From NCBI GenBank assembly GCA_013365325.1, contig JABVXV010000100.1, forward strand, positions 124,001-188,000: a stretch of 64,000 nt of DNA, in the 5' to 3' direction. Under the pieces are notes generated by a model. The model was not told the DNA's origin. It did not search any database and saw only the letters and a list, made by a program, of their open reading frames with translations. Made by a program: the position numbers and the translations under genes. Below are positions 24,520 through 38,383 of the stretch, in pieces (within the stretch, counting starts at the first letter, position 1; each line of letters starts with the position of its first letter). This DNA is from Dipetalonema caudispina (taxonomy: Eukaryota > Nematoda > Chromadorea > Rhabditida > Onchocercidae).

Positions 24520-27500
24520 TCATTTCAATGACTGTTCTGTTTCCATTTTTTCATTTAGGTCATAATCGGTTAGTAAGAGATCTTTTGCAAAATAAAATAC
24601 AGCAATATCAGGAATTGATGATACCAATCTGTAAGAAGTATTTATAAATACATTATACGTTAAGTGCTACGTGGAAACGACGTGAAAACGACGCTTCGAA
24701 AGGAAACGTTAACACTTTGTCCTTATTTTAGGCATATTATATTATTATTGAAAATTTTTGCGATATGAAGTAATCTAGATGATCGCTACTTATGAACAAG
24801 GGATTTTTAATTTTATAAAAAGTTAAAGTTTGTTGTACGGCAAAGTATTGAGAATTGATTTTAGAGTTAATCAAAAAAGAAAACATACCTTATTATACCA
24901 TAAGTTAAATGAGTCATAAGTCGTAATTTATCACTGTCATATAATTCACAAGCACCTCGTGACCTCTGTCCACATACAGTATTCCACATAATACAAGCTT
25001 TATCAATAATCCAACCCCAAAAAACGGACGATGGTAATGTTGCTGTAAGAGAAATTATTAAAACTCTACTCAAAGAACAGAAATTTCAATTATTATAAAT
25101 TTTAACTTTGATAAGTAAACTTCTTATACTTCCAAGAAAAAGTATGTTTTACTTTTCCTGGAAAGAAAACTACAATTTTTCAGAACTGTTATCAGTTCAA
25201 TTCAGATGATTATTTCGGTTATGTTAATCAGAAAATAATTCTGTAATAAATGGAATTAACTTTTAATTTCAATAAGAACTTGCAATAAACAAACCGATTA
25301 AACTGACAAGAAATCCTTGAAAGCCAAGAGAAATGCTTCGATCTATCGGTGGTACCGATCTTAACAATTTCACATAGAATATATAAATTGTTTGTGCTTT
25401 CAAAGATGAAAGAATCTATTCATCAAGAATTATTGGTAGAATCGTGACTGAGAAGATGGAGAATTCAATAGGTAAGCAGTTGGAGAAGCTTAACCGATAA
25501 GTTTGTTTACTTAGGAATATTGAGCTCCTACTTGAGAGGAAGAAGGTGTGGATGTGATTTAGTGAAATATACCTTGAAATATTTTATGCTAAAGCTTGTA
25601 TAATCAACTACAATTATGGGACATTTGAGTAGAGTGAAGGTTGAAGGTAGCACTGATCTCATCATCGAAAATTCTTCCGATCACTCAAAAAATCAACATT
25701 TGAACTGATGTTATGAGAACCACAAGTATATAGTGTCTCACCTGAGAACTATTAGTACAGCTGGGATAATGCTCATTCCACCAAAGATTCCCGAGATTGC
25801 TAAGTTCACAAAATACCAAGCGAATTTTCTCTCACAAATGCTTTGATCACAGAAATCACGTGATACCTCATTATTTATGCTATTCGAGCAGCTACAATTT
25901 TGGAAAGTCTAAAAGCATATCTACATGTAGCAATTCATGTATAATCAAATACTTATATAATCAAATACTACAAATTGAATATTATTGCTAGATCTGAAAA
26001 TATATACGAAATATTTGAATTTATACTAGGATTTAATTGATTAGAAAAGATACTAATGGCAAGACGTAATAATCCATTAGTTAGCTTAAAGATGTCAATA
26101 GTCCAGCTTTGCAAGAGTTCATATTAGCCTAAACTTTCTTTCTCTTTTTTTTCCAAGTATTCTGTGACATTCATATAAATTATACAACAGTTAGCATAAA
26201 TTAACTAAGAATTATATTTGAATTTTCACTGAAACTTAATTAAATACAAAAGTTGAAGTAGTATTTTAGTTCAAAAGAATGATATGCTCAGCTTAGTTTA
26301 TTATTTTAGCAAACGTTTAAAAAATATACTTTGCGAATTGAAGGATTGGAAAAACTTTGATCTAACGAACAACCAGCATGACATGGTGAATAAAATGCTT
26401 GACCCTGTCTATTACAGACCGGATATAATGGCATACCAATGCAATTACAATCGCTATTACATATTGTTGTAAAATTTTGATTGGTTAATCTAAATTAATT
26501 GATTGATCAATAAAACATTTATTCCATTAGGTATACGGGCGAAATTCTTGCATAAAAAAAAAGAAATAAAATTAAATTCCAAAAATATACGCTTTTAATT
26601 TTCAAAAATTTTCAATTTCATACAACCAAAAAAATGATGCATTATATTGGGAATAAAATAACATCAAATTTTAATGAAAAACATTTTACCTAGCTTTATC
26701 ACTAATTAAACTAAGTACTGATTTGCAACCAATCGTTGCATTGTAAAGTGAAAATAAAGCAGCAATCAATGAGCATACAAGAATATATGCTGCTGCTTTT
26801 CGACCTGAAAAAAATAATTAATATTAATTAATATATCATATAGCTACATGGCAATTTTTATATTCAATTTTAAAATATTTTGTCAATAATTTAATTTTCT
26901 CTACTATACGAAATATCTTTGAAGTATTTTATATTTTACCAGTAATTTAAAATTCTCACTATTAAGAAGTGAAATTAAATGATAGCTTTGATGTTTTAAT
27001 CATTTCAATGAACAGAATTCAATTAATCCAAAAAAGAATATATTACATATCGAAGATTTTTTTTTGCCGATATTACCTCGTAATTTAAATTTTCGCATAA
27101 TTGAACCACCAATAAATAAGCCTATAGCAAGTCCCGGCAAACTTGCTAATCCTGTAATATAAACGGTATTTTTTTAAGCTAATAACTCATCCAAATGAAT
27201 TTTAATGTGATAATTAACAACTCTTAATTATCTGCCAATTTATTACCTTCTTTTTTGTAAGATTAATTATCGAGGTATAATTTGTTAAGATATATTCTCT
27301 TTTCTATGTTTCGAAATTTTTACCCACAAATACGCATAAAATATATAATGAATGAAAAATGATAAAAAATATTAATTTAAAATAGATGAAAAAAGAGGAG
27401 AAAAGCAAATTTTTCCGAAACATTGCTATGAAAATTGTAAAATTTTTGTATATTATTTTATAATGAAACAAACCCAAAAAAAGATTAATTTTATGTTGTG

Positions 27501-30500
27501 GTAAGCCGAATTGTACTGCTAAATATTTTGGAAGAAAGATGAAAAATCCTTTGAATGCAAAAACATCCATAATACGACCAATCATTGAAAAAACATATAT
27601 CGGTGATTTGATAATCGTTTGTACAGTTGAAATAAAATCTGAAAAATTAAACGGAATAGAATAAAAAGAAAGTTTGTTAAAATGAGATATTTTCGTTATT
27701 TCAACTTTCCCATTTGATATCCTTTACCACATGACGCAATTACAACGTTTGCTCGAAAAAAGTTGAATGAAAATATACTTTGTCACTTAAAGCTACAAAA
27801 CCAAAAGTAAATTTCCGTCTGACCTTATAGAATTTCCTCAACATTTGCCCATCACCAATACCTGTAAGTTGAATATGAAACTAGAATTTATAACCATTTG
27901 ATGGTTTCCGAGGATTCTTGCGATAATTTATGCTGTCAGTGAAATCTTAGCTTTCTATATTGCATTACGACATGAAGTGATAATGATTTCTGATTATATA
28001 TTAACAAATCGAAATCCTACTTGACAAAGGCAAGAATGTTTGAACCAGTTGACCACTAAGTGGACTAAATGGAATAATTTTGCAATATTAGAGGGTCAAA
28101 AACCATCTGTATCCACTGGTAGTTGCTTTTAGTTTCAATTAATAATTACACAGCTAATTCTCACCAATAATTTTTGCTTTTGCAGAAGTTGGCACGACAG
28201 TATTGCCTGCTTCATTTCGCACAGCATGTCGATCAAACAACGCCAAACCTTTGTCTCGAATCTTTTCTTCTAATGCAAGTCTATAACGAACACGCTATTT
28301 TTGAAAAAAAAAAAATTGTATATATCATTTGTCACTTTTGCGATTTTAGCTATTTTAATACATTTTTAATTTCACACCTGTCCTCGGATGTAAGCGGTTG
28401 AGAAAAGTAAAATGATTACCTTTCGTTGACCAGTGACTGAATTTCAGAAGCTCTACGATCGTCCAAGTTATTCTTCGCAACATTCTAATATATCATACTT
28501 TAAATTATACTTTCATTATTAGCAAAGAGGTTAAAGGATATGACAGAAGATTATTAGTAACAATTGACTGTAATCAATTTCTTTAGAGCTGTATGAGTTT
28601 GAATTTCTGCATTAATTTACATCAGCCAATATTTTATTCTTATAATGCCTAATTCATCGATTGGTTAGATGTATTTTAATTAAAAATTGAAATTTACATA
28701 ATGTTTTCCAACCAAATCATCAGACTTGTAATTGACACACGTTGGATACAGATATAAAGCTAAAGATGGACAAAGCATTGCAATACCAATACCGAGAAAA
28801 CCTGCCCACCAACGTCCAATCCATGATGGGTCACGCGGTGTTAATCCAGCTGGTACTAAAAAATTTGATCATTTTTTGAACTTAACCTATCAATTAAATT
28901 ATAGGTAGATGTCAAATTGGACGAGATCACTTATAAACTGAATGGTAACTGAATTAAATTCAATTCAGTTTAATTAAAAAAATAATATTCTTCCGTGTAA
29001 AACAACTCAAAACATCTTTTAAATTTGAGTAATTAAGAACTAGTTAAGTAATCAATGAGTAATATCAACTAAAATACTTGCTTATAATAAATATTATTTG
29101 CATCATAACAATTTAACTTTAATCTAAGACGCTTCTTTATCGTAACAGAATAGTTTAATACATTAATTAAAAAGTTCGACAATTAGAGATCGTCTGATAT
29201 TATTGGTATGTGAGTGTATCGAGTGATGTACAATTTTTAACCATTTCAAAAAGAATTTATTAATGATATTCGATACTTACCATTGAAACTGTAATAATAG
29301 TTGTTAACAATGCTACCAATTAAAAAGCCAAGAAATGGGCCAAGAATACGAATGAAAAACATACCAGCTGAAACAAAAAGAAAACTAAATTTCATGAAAA
29401 TATGCGTAAATTTCTTGAGTACTTTATATGAAGCATTTTTTATTTTACATTAAAATTTATACTTCACGCTTCAATTTTTAGGAGGAGAATTTTAATTTAT
29501 TAATTATTATTTCCCTTTTAAAAATCCAGAAAATGAGCCAAGCATTATTATTAGCAAATGATGAAATAATTTTTGCTCATAGAATGCAATTGAAAACCAA
29601 AATAGAGTGGTAAATTTTGTCGTTTCACATTATCATCAATTAAAGGAAGGCCAAGTGAATAAGGCATTGTTCGGCCAATGCCAAGGATGAGTAAACCAGC
29701 AAATATCATTATGAACGGTCCCACATTTGATAATCCATGTGAACAACGGACCTTATTGGTCTGTAAAATTATTAGCTAATAAAATGTTCCATTAATATTA
29801 AAAACAAAACAAAAAAAGAAATTCATATTTTCTAGAAAACTATCCATTTATTTCTTCATTATTTGGAAATTAAATAAGCAATATTATTGGAATTCTGTGC
29901 ATTACCATATCTCTTCAATATGCAAATTTTGCAACTTTTAATTTCATTCAATCAAATAAAAAAATTTTTTTTTTTCAATAGAAGGAAAGTGCAAAACAAG
30001 ATAGTGTAGTGATAAAATAAAATTATTAAAGCAAGATATAGTAATTTTTTATCACAGATTATCGATCATATTAAAGATAAAGAAAAAAAAGATGAAAAAT
30101 TAAATCAAATTGAGATAAATTAAATTAATGATTTCAAAATTTTCCTTTCCCATTCAATTCTCTTCGCACGAAAAACATTCCTCTTACATTTGGCAGGTAA
30201 CATATTCCTATTCAAATGCTATATACGTTGAATTTAATTTCAACTATTACAAAATAAGTACTTCGCGTCGAAGTATGTTGAACAACGTGTTGCAGAAGGA
30301 AAGTGGCGAACCAATCAAAACGCGTATATTCGAAATTTCCGTCATATTAGGCTGATTTAATTGTTGCATGAAACTCTAAAATTACTAGGTTTTAAATTCT
30401 ATTCATTGAATTTAACACTTCATACAATAGCCTTCATCATTTGGCATCAAAAATTTAACCAAATTTACTAGCTGATGTAAACATTTTGTACACGATCATA

Positions 30501-33191
30501 TCTGACAAATTGCATTAAATTATTGGATAGTCGTGAAGATTGTATGATTTTTAAAATCGAAAAACTAACAAAAAATGCGGTACATAATTGATTGGAAGTA
30601 TTTTGATATTGATAGCATGATGAAAGTTCTTTATCAGCAAATTGACGTAACGTTGTATTTAGCGCATACATTTTCAAATTCTGTTCTAGCTGAAGCAATT
30701 GAAAATTACTTATCCATTGGTTGTCTGAAACGTTAGCTTAGCTACATGTAAGTATCCGTTTATTATAATTAACCACATTCTAGGCAAATAGTTTTGCGAT
30801 AGTTAAGGTTAATAAAAGTATTTCTAAATTGTGTCAAATTTCTCTTTCCAGGCTTCTTTTGTAACACGTTTTTCTTTTCATGGCCAACATATTTGTGTGA
30901 AATTTGCTAATTAATACTTATTACTAGGAAAACTAATTACTTCCAACACAACGATAATTTTGCATTATTTAGTAACTTATCAATTTCAGAAAGTAAAAAA
31001 ATACCTCATATTTCGAAGCAATATAATTATGTAAATTAAACTCACTGTTGCTAACTAATACCAGAATTAGAATTAAATAACTTATTCAAAAAAAAAAGTC
31101 AGATAGAGTAGAAAGAAACTTTGAAAAAAGAAATTTGCTAATATTAGAGAATTTTTTCTTGGATTAGTTTGTTTAAATCACACACTGACCATCGAGTAAG
31201 AATTACCGTAAAATATACATATATGTAAAAATACAATAAAAATATAAGAATAAAAAAATTCATAAAAAAATAAGTGATCAAATCATTACCGAAAATGATC
31301 CAACACCTGAAAAAGTCTTTGTAAAATTTAAAAATGTGCTTGCTTGCATATTATCATTCAAATGATTTCGATCAGCTATTAGGCTTGATTCTGAAAAAAA
31401 TAAAACGGGAATTACTACAATTTGCATAACTATATAAGCACATCTGTGCACTTATTTTGCCTTCTTTTATCAACGTGTGAAATTCTAAAGTGACGGTATT
31501 GAAATGCAGAAAAAAAAAGATGTCAAAATTTCATCAATTTTATTTTAATTTTTACTCAATTTACTTTAGTTAAAGCCATTCATTTTTTATCTGTACGTTA
31601 GTTGCATGTATTATATTACCAATAAATGTTGAATTAAGTTGTGTAATTTGCACCGGGAAGAGAAAATTAGACATGCTGATGAGAATATTAGCAAATGCTA
31701 TCATCAAACTTCCAGCACCGATCCATCTGGCCCGATTACCCTTAATAAATAGGTATGCAAATTTGATTTAAAAAATTTATTAATTAAAACTTAATTTTTT
31801 TAGAAATTTATTCCTTCTTTGTCTTATTGTTTTTCGTTGCCTAATTAATCTAATTGCAAATATGATATTCAGGCAATTCTGATCTAATCAATTCTGATAT
31901 CTTAAAGGTTATTCATAAACATACGCTACTTGGAATTTCACTTGAAGTGATTTATGAATAGTTATGGTATTTATAGCAAAAAGTCGAATTTAAAGTGAAC
32001 TCTTTAATTCAGACGTATTTAGGTAGAAATTTAAATTTAAGGAATAAACTGAATCTAAACCAATATTATCATAAACAATGATATATTTAATTGAAGCGTT
32101 CATTTAAGACGTAACTGGAAAAAATTTTAACCATAAATCATTTTGATAGGAAAACGAAATTTCGATAATGAAGTTTTCATATGTAATAAAGTCTTGCTTA
32201 CCGCAAAACATAATTTGTTACTTTTTCCCAGTTTTATTAATTATCGTCTAATTACCAATCAAACCTTGTAGCTTCGTTTTTTATCACTAAGAATTTTCAA
32301 TTAGTCTAAAATTCCTTTATTATTTTTGACAAAAGATTCTTAAAATAGCATCAAATTAGTTAATAATTTTGACGAAAGAAAAAAAAGTAACATTTGGCTA
32401 AAGTTGAGTATAAAATAAAATTTTAACAGTGACTTCAAAAATTTATTAACTTTTTTAGAATGTATACTATTTTTGCATGCATATCGATAAATCGAATAAT
32501 TATGTTTATGAATTATAGATTAAACAATAAAGTTATACATTGTTAAGTTTAGATTAATTATTGCAAAAAATTTCCAAATGATAGGAAAGCATTGAAAATA
32601 CCTTGCTACCAAAATAGCTCACAAAAACCACCGATGGTATATAACCAAAATCACCAGCAGAAACCATTAAACCAGACATACGACTTGATATTTGAAATTG
32701 CTTCTCGATTGATACTACTACACTGCAATTCTTACATAGTTTGCTTCATCGAACTTTACGTTTCTTTTTTCCAAATTGTAAGTGAAGTTTTACTTTAAAA
32801 TTTTCAACATTAACCTTGCCATAAAAAATCCACCGATTGATTCCAAAAAATAAACAGTAAGAAAAAGTGTGAAGAAACCAATAACCTGAAAAAAAGTTTC
32901 AAAATAGCACCTATATAATATCCGATTGTTATTAAACTAAACCACATTTGTTTTATAATTTTGTCAACTCTTCTCGAATTTGAGTATAAATTAAAAAAAA
33001 TCACTTAAAAAATAGGAAATTCGACGATCATTGCATAGAAAACAACTGTCACAAAAACAGTGAGAGAACATATCAGCTGTACTTTTTCTCTCTCTCTCTC
33101 TCTCTTTCGCTCATTTTATTCGGATTTAATTTTTATATAAAATCAGTTGTTGAAATTTTTATAAAGCACTTACCATCCTTTGATCAGACAT
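24520..33191 (-). CDS. organic anion transporter polypeptide (OATP/SLCO family), complete
   Basis: Eighteen exons with matching phases: 33191-33174, 32885-32815, 32722-32602, 31740-31620, 31390-31290, 30689-30570, 29760-29598, 29367-29281, 28855-28698, 28294-28165, 27638-27474, 27151-27077, 26804-26690, 26489-26330, 25908-25742, 25359-25295, 25042-24889, 24628-24520. The total is exactly 700 codons (699 aa and TGA), the family's usual size. Family signatures: first helix with YFLESIGG; GLSNVGPFIMIFAGLLILGI then LIDDNVKRQNLPLY; DPSWIGRWWAGF; FLPKYLAVQFG; a Kazal-like extracellular loop (CNSDCNCIGMPLYPVCN, SPCHAGC, FQNCSC); RSVPPIDRSISLG; and the C-terminal DKACIMWNTVCGQRSRGACE. OATPs are twelve-helix plasma-membrane exchangers of amphipathic organic anions; the substrate here cannot be inferred. 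No frameshift or missing block is seen. The start is the ATG of a tiny first exon (MSDQRM) shortly after a likely trans-splice acceptor. Confidence 0.93.
33087..33105 (+). repeat. (TC)n run
   Basis: About ten TC units within the first intron of the OATP gene. Confidence 0.9.
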
Positions 33192-33212
33192 TATAAATCA
33201 CTAAGAAGGCTG

Positions 33213-33214
33213 CT
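33213..33214 (-). promoter_or_regulatory. probable trans-splice (SL) acceptor of the OATP gene
   Basis: TTTCTGTTTATCAG lies 22 bases upstream of the ATG at 33191. It is an acceptor with no upstream coding exon in phase, as expected for spliced-leader addition in nematodes. Confidence 0.45.
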
Positions 33215-36042
33215 GATAAACAGAAAAATAAGAAGCGATTTGAAATTTATTGTAAAATGGAGGCTGAAATTGATGCTTCATGCATTATTTCGTTTATTTC
33301 CAAGTTTGATGAATAGATCAAAAATTAAAAATTATTCAATCACATGCACATAAACATACATATATGTATAAAAGTATGTTTTTATTACAATCTTTTACAA
33401 AAGATTTCATATCAAACTCTTAACTATGTCTTTAAAATGTCAATGTTATACAGCCTAGCAGAAAAAAAAATCCATTTGACAACAACAAAATCTGAATTTC
33501 AACAAAATTTGTCTTATCAAATATAATAATAATTGCTTAATGAATATCAATACGTACGAAGTGATCTAACACTAATCAATACTATCATAAGAATTATAAC
33601 AACTATCGAAATAAATTTTTCATTTGTCCCAAAAAGTTAATGCTGAATTAATTTTTTTTTTTTTAAATGGATGAAACGAATATCCATCAATGTATTCTTA
33701 ACACAAAAAAAAGTGGAAATTTAAAGTAATCTATTCGTAGTAGAAAATAAGTAATTATTCTATTCTTTGCGATAATTATATGAATAATTGATAATTCCTT
33801 ATGCCGTTAGAAAGTATTACTCTTAACGTTTAAGTAATGATATGATCATGAAAAAAACATATTAGTAAATAAAGAATATTTGTAAATTCAAAAATCTGAA
33901 ATTTTATCGTCAATGTGAATCATTTTTTTTTGACTCCTTTTAACAAAACGTTTAAATATTGCCATAGCCACATCAAACTTGCAAGATCATTGTTACAATT
34001 TTATTTATTTCTCATTAACAATTGATATGTTTGGAAATAAATATTAAATTTCCGTACGATTTTGAATTCAATGCATTTGTTATTTATTAAAAGTGTTGAA
34101 CAGATATCAACAAATAATTAGTAACAATGAAGGATAATTGATTCACTTGATTTATTGATCTTGGCGAATCGCTGATGAAATCAAATTTTTACTAATAGCT
34201 ATCACTAGCTATTTAATTTTAGATTACTTAAAAAAGAATGCTTCTAAATGTTTGGTTATATATATCAGCTACAGCGCTATCATTTTATTCGCTAAATTAG
34301 CTGAAATTATTTTCGTCATAACAACTATTTTCCGCAATAATAATGAAAAATTTGCTACTTGATTACAATTGATTAAAAGTTGAATAGATGAACTTGCAAT
34401 ATTTCCTAGTTCATTTGCAAATTTAGGAGCAATCTGTAAAAAATTATGAAGAAAAAATTGATTGAAATATCAAAATCTTTGTTATCGAAAATTTGAAGGA
34501 CTTAAATTCAAATCAATTCAAGTCCGATATTGCTGTCACATATAATGAAAGTGAAAACATTGTGTGATGAAGCAACAAATATTAGTTTCAATTTTCTATA
34601 TAATGCTTCTTTACTTTATGAAAAGACAGGTTCCTTTTGTTTTGCTTACTTGAAAAAAAAAAAAAAAAAACGAGTTCTTTCAGAATGGAAGAAAAACGAT
34701 ATCAGCAAGTAAATATTCCTTTTATACGTAGAATTTTCTTGATTCTTTTCATCGCTTATCAGGAATTATTTTGATTTATAATTTAGTCATATTGATAAAA
34801 AATTGAATTTGATCACTGGAAGATAATGAATTAAATTTATTTTTTCTCTTTTTCTTTTTTATTGTTGCCGTTTTTTACACAGCATGAATTGTAAGTTGAT
34901 TATTCATAATAAATTTAACTGCTATTTTAATCAGGGTAAAATAATGATGAATTAAAACATCCTTATTCTTCTAAATAAAATTAAATTAACATATTAAAAC
35001 TAACTATTATACGACAATAATTATGTTTAATTTAGTCGAGGATATAATTTAAAGTAAAAACAAATAAGGAAGAATGTGTATACAAGTGATCTAATTGATA
35101 TTTTAATCAATTTGCTAGAAATTTAGTAAAGATAATCATTCATTGATGAAATATGTGTGAAATCAAATTCAACAATCCAAATAGTTGAATAAAGATTAAT
35201 AATGTGATCAGTTTCTGTATAAATGCTTTTATCATCTTTAAGGAAAAAGAAAGGTAAAACAAAAATCAAAAGAAAAACTTAAAATGGGATGAAAATTGAA
35301 AAAAAATATTTTACAATGCAATAATTTGAATCATTAAAAAGAGTAATGAAAGAATAATGATAAGAAAATGAAGTATCGCCTGCCTTTTTTTTTGAATTTA
35401 TAATGTTAAAATGACAGAGCATTATTGATAAAATAAGAAAAAAATGCAACTGATTAGTGATAAAAAAAAAAGGAAGGAATACACTAATCGATAATGTTTT
35501 GAAGTGTTTGAAAATTTATTTTTGCATATGAATGAATTATAAAATGTTGTATGGTAAAGTGAATAAAATATAAATAAAATAAGCAAGAATTTTGTTCAAA
35601 TCATAGTAAATCAAATAAAATTGAAAATAATATAAAATAGAAAATACATTGAAACATTATTCATTTAATAGTTTCTAGTAAAGCTGTTACAGTGGTACAC
35701 GTCACATACGTGTTGTTTTGTGTTAGTTTATAATTCTTTCAAAGATGGCAAATAAATATCAATAAAAGATGGAATTAATCAACCATTTTATTTGATTACT
35801 TTACGATTCCGAATTGAATTCTCTGTTAATCTTTCAATAGATTTGAATTTATTGAATTAATTCTTCACAATTTTAGTAAAGGATAAATCATTCGATAATT
35901 TTATCTTTTTTTTTCTTCACATTATTTCTGGTAACTTCCATTTCCACATTTGTAATAGAATACTGATTCGAATCTTTTTTTAATATGGACGTATAATCAT
36001 TGATAATTACTGGCGTTTAACGATATCAAATGCTCTTTTCAC
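33215..36042. other. divergent intergenic region between OATP (-) and the two-TM gene (+)
   Basis: About 2.8 kb, very AT-rich, with an A18 run (about 34653-34670) and several 8-10 base homopolymers. Both genes point away from it, so it should hold two promoters; no specific element is visible. Confidence 0.6.
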
Positions 36043-36044
36043 AG
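36043..36044 (+). promoter_or_regulatory. probable trans-splice acceptor of the two-TM gene
   Basis: CTCTTTTCACAG about 100 bases before the first in-frame ATG (36146). The frame is open before the ATG but has no other ATG. Confidence 0.45.
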
Positions 36045-36145
36045 TATCTTTGAAAATATTTCGAATTGGATCAAAATTAAATTCATTTAATGCCTATTCT
36101 AATTTAAACTTACAGTTTGGTCATTATTTTTGTCGAAAGAGTGAA

Positions 36146-37866
36146 ATGACCTCAACGGATAGCGTTAAACCGAAATCTCAACGCTTCTCACGCTTCAATG
36201 CCACTCTTTGTACTCTTCTTACTGTTGGACTCTTTTGGTACCATCTATTTTTTTTTTTTAGTAGAGATTTAATTTCATTTTAATTTTTTTATCTGCAATA
36301 TACGTGTAATGAATGTATGAAGTAAAAAATTCACGTACGTAGATAGACAAAATCAAACGTATCTACAATATGAGATCATAAACAAAAAGCATATTGTTGC
36401 CAAGTCAACGTACGAATGAACAAACCAAACGTTTTTGTTTTTATTAAAAAGTATGATGTTCAGTTTTGTCAGTAATTTGATGTATACGTATGATGAAGCG
36501 ACGGGTAGTTTGATGGCGTTAACAGCGTATATCTTCACGTATAATTGGTTTATGCTACACGGTAATGCATTAACACGGGCACGAAGAGTATTTCTTAACG
36601 TTGCCAATGTACTTGATACATATCAGTAAGTTAACATTTTGTTACTATGCATTTTTGTTTGATTACAGTTTTCTCTCCTTCAATTATGTAATAGATTTGT
36701 TTCTGGATAGAAATTGTATTATCAGAGTTTACAATCGGAAATACGGACAATTTTACGAGTCAGATCCGGATACACCAGGTGATGCAGCGGAAACATTTAA
36801 AAAAGCAGTAACAATGTCGCTTGGTGATATTTTTAAGGAAACTACCGGTAGTACCAGTGATGATCGAGCAAAATTCGAAGAAGTAGGTTTGAAAAGGAAG
36901 AAAAACGAGAATGTTGAATTTTATGGTTTAGAGCTGTAATCAGGAAAGAAAATAAATTCCCCAAATTTACGATTTAGCTAATTACACGATAACCTTAGTA
37001 TCACTCTTCACTATTAGTGGAGCTATCAAAGTATGAAATATGCTAATATAGCTTCAATAATTGGCTCTAATTTAGCTTCATCTCTAACATCCCAACTGAT
37101 AAGGAATTTCCAAAATGAAATCTTCTTAGTAATTAACTTTAAATACCACTAACCGGTTATATTTAATCATTTCCAATAATTGCTGAAGTCAAAACAATCT
37201 AAGATACAAATTAAAAAAAAAAAGTTTGCTATTTATCAAAGAATATGTAAAAAATTTATTTGTACTTAACTTTCCGTTTTTTTCCCAATGTTTCTACAAA
37301 AATGTTTTCAATGAAAGAGAACAAGGGAAAATTGTTCAAAAAAAGGATATTTTGATAAAAAATGCTTGTAAACAAAAGTTTACGTATGTGAAAATATCGT
37401 TTTTAAATTATAATTTAAATTAAAGGCAGTGCAAAAGCATTATGCTGGAGTATATCAAGCAGTACAACGAGCGGAACGTGAAATGGGAACAAAAGCACCA
37501 ATCGCAGATGAAATTGATACTCGTTAATTTACATTTTGATAAAGAACTAGAAAGTAGTCTCTCTTAGGAGAAAGAAAATTAGAATTTTGTTAAGCTATTA
37601 AATTTTGCATTATATACTTTAATATAATTAAAATGAAAGCCTATCTTTTGTGGATATAATTAGATCCGAAATATATGTTCTAATGTTTGCCATAAGGTTT
37701 AGATTTAGTAAGGAAGGAATATTAAAAGATGAAAAAGTAAATCCTGAAATATTTCATTTCAGGACAACAGACCAATGATCTACAAGAAGTAAAGATGATA
37801 CCGCCATTACCACCACACAATACAACAGTAAATGAAAATTCCGACAAATCAAATTCAAAGGGATAA
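36146..37866 (+). CDS. unrecognised small membrane protein, two likely TM segments
   Basis: Five exons in phase: 36146-36237, 36464-36625, 36711-36882, 37426-37522, 37763-37866; 208 aa. Residues about 18-38 (FNATLCTLLTVGLF onward) and 46-65 (GSLMALTAYIFTYNWFMLHG) are hydrophobic. After that come RARR, the acidic YESDPDTPGDAAETF, an amphipathic stretch (VQKHYAGVYQAVQRAEREMG) and a proline-rich tail (IPPLPPHN). Two acceptors 9 bases apart (36464 and 36473) both keep frame, and 36669 is an alternative start for exon 3 (43-base intron, less likely). The fourth donor (ACTC|GTTAAT) is weak; if unused the protein ends at a TAA a few bases later. I do not recognise the family. It runs convergently with the ankyrin gene. 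Confidence 0.65.
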
Positions 37867-37956
37867 ATGATAAATTGTTGTAGTTTAAATGAACTCTGTT
37901 CTCTTTTTGTAATTTAAAATTTTAATCTACAAAACATTACATTAATTAAAATTAGA

Positions 37957-37962
37957 AATAAA
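37957..37962 (+). promoter_or_regulatory. poly(A) signal of the two-TM gene
   Basis: AATAAA 91 bases after the TAA at 37866. Confidence 0.6.
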
Positions 37963-38182
37963 ATATTAGTTATTAATTCGTGTTATCTATCAATTGTACG
38001 ATTATATTGTTGTTATTTTCAAATACTGTTTGAAATCTGTCGGAAATAATAATTAATATTCCGGTAGACATTTTTATCCATCCGTTCATTATCAACGTTG
38101 AATTTTCACAATTAGAAAATAATGCTAATATTAAATAAACAATTTACATATTACCTTTTCTCATTACTTTTTATAAGATAAG

Positions 38183-38352
38183 TTACAATAAATTACGTTT
38201 ATTGTACAAGCAATTACATCGCTTTTCACCGGTATACAATACGGTTTGAGATGAATCACTGTGACCTGAACGTGCTGTACTTTCTGCAATAGTACTTAAT
38301 ACCATCTTATCGTTATGTGCCTGTTTTCGTTGTAGGCCTGTTTTATGCCTGC

Positions 38353-38383
<31 letters not shown>

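Noticed and set aside
30128..30355. 75-codon plus-strand ORF
   Set aside because: Lies within an OATP intron, on the opposite strand, without splice or family support.
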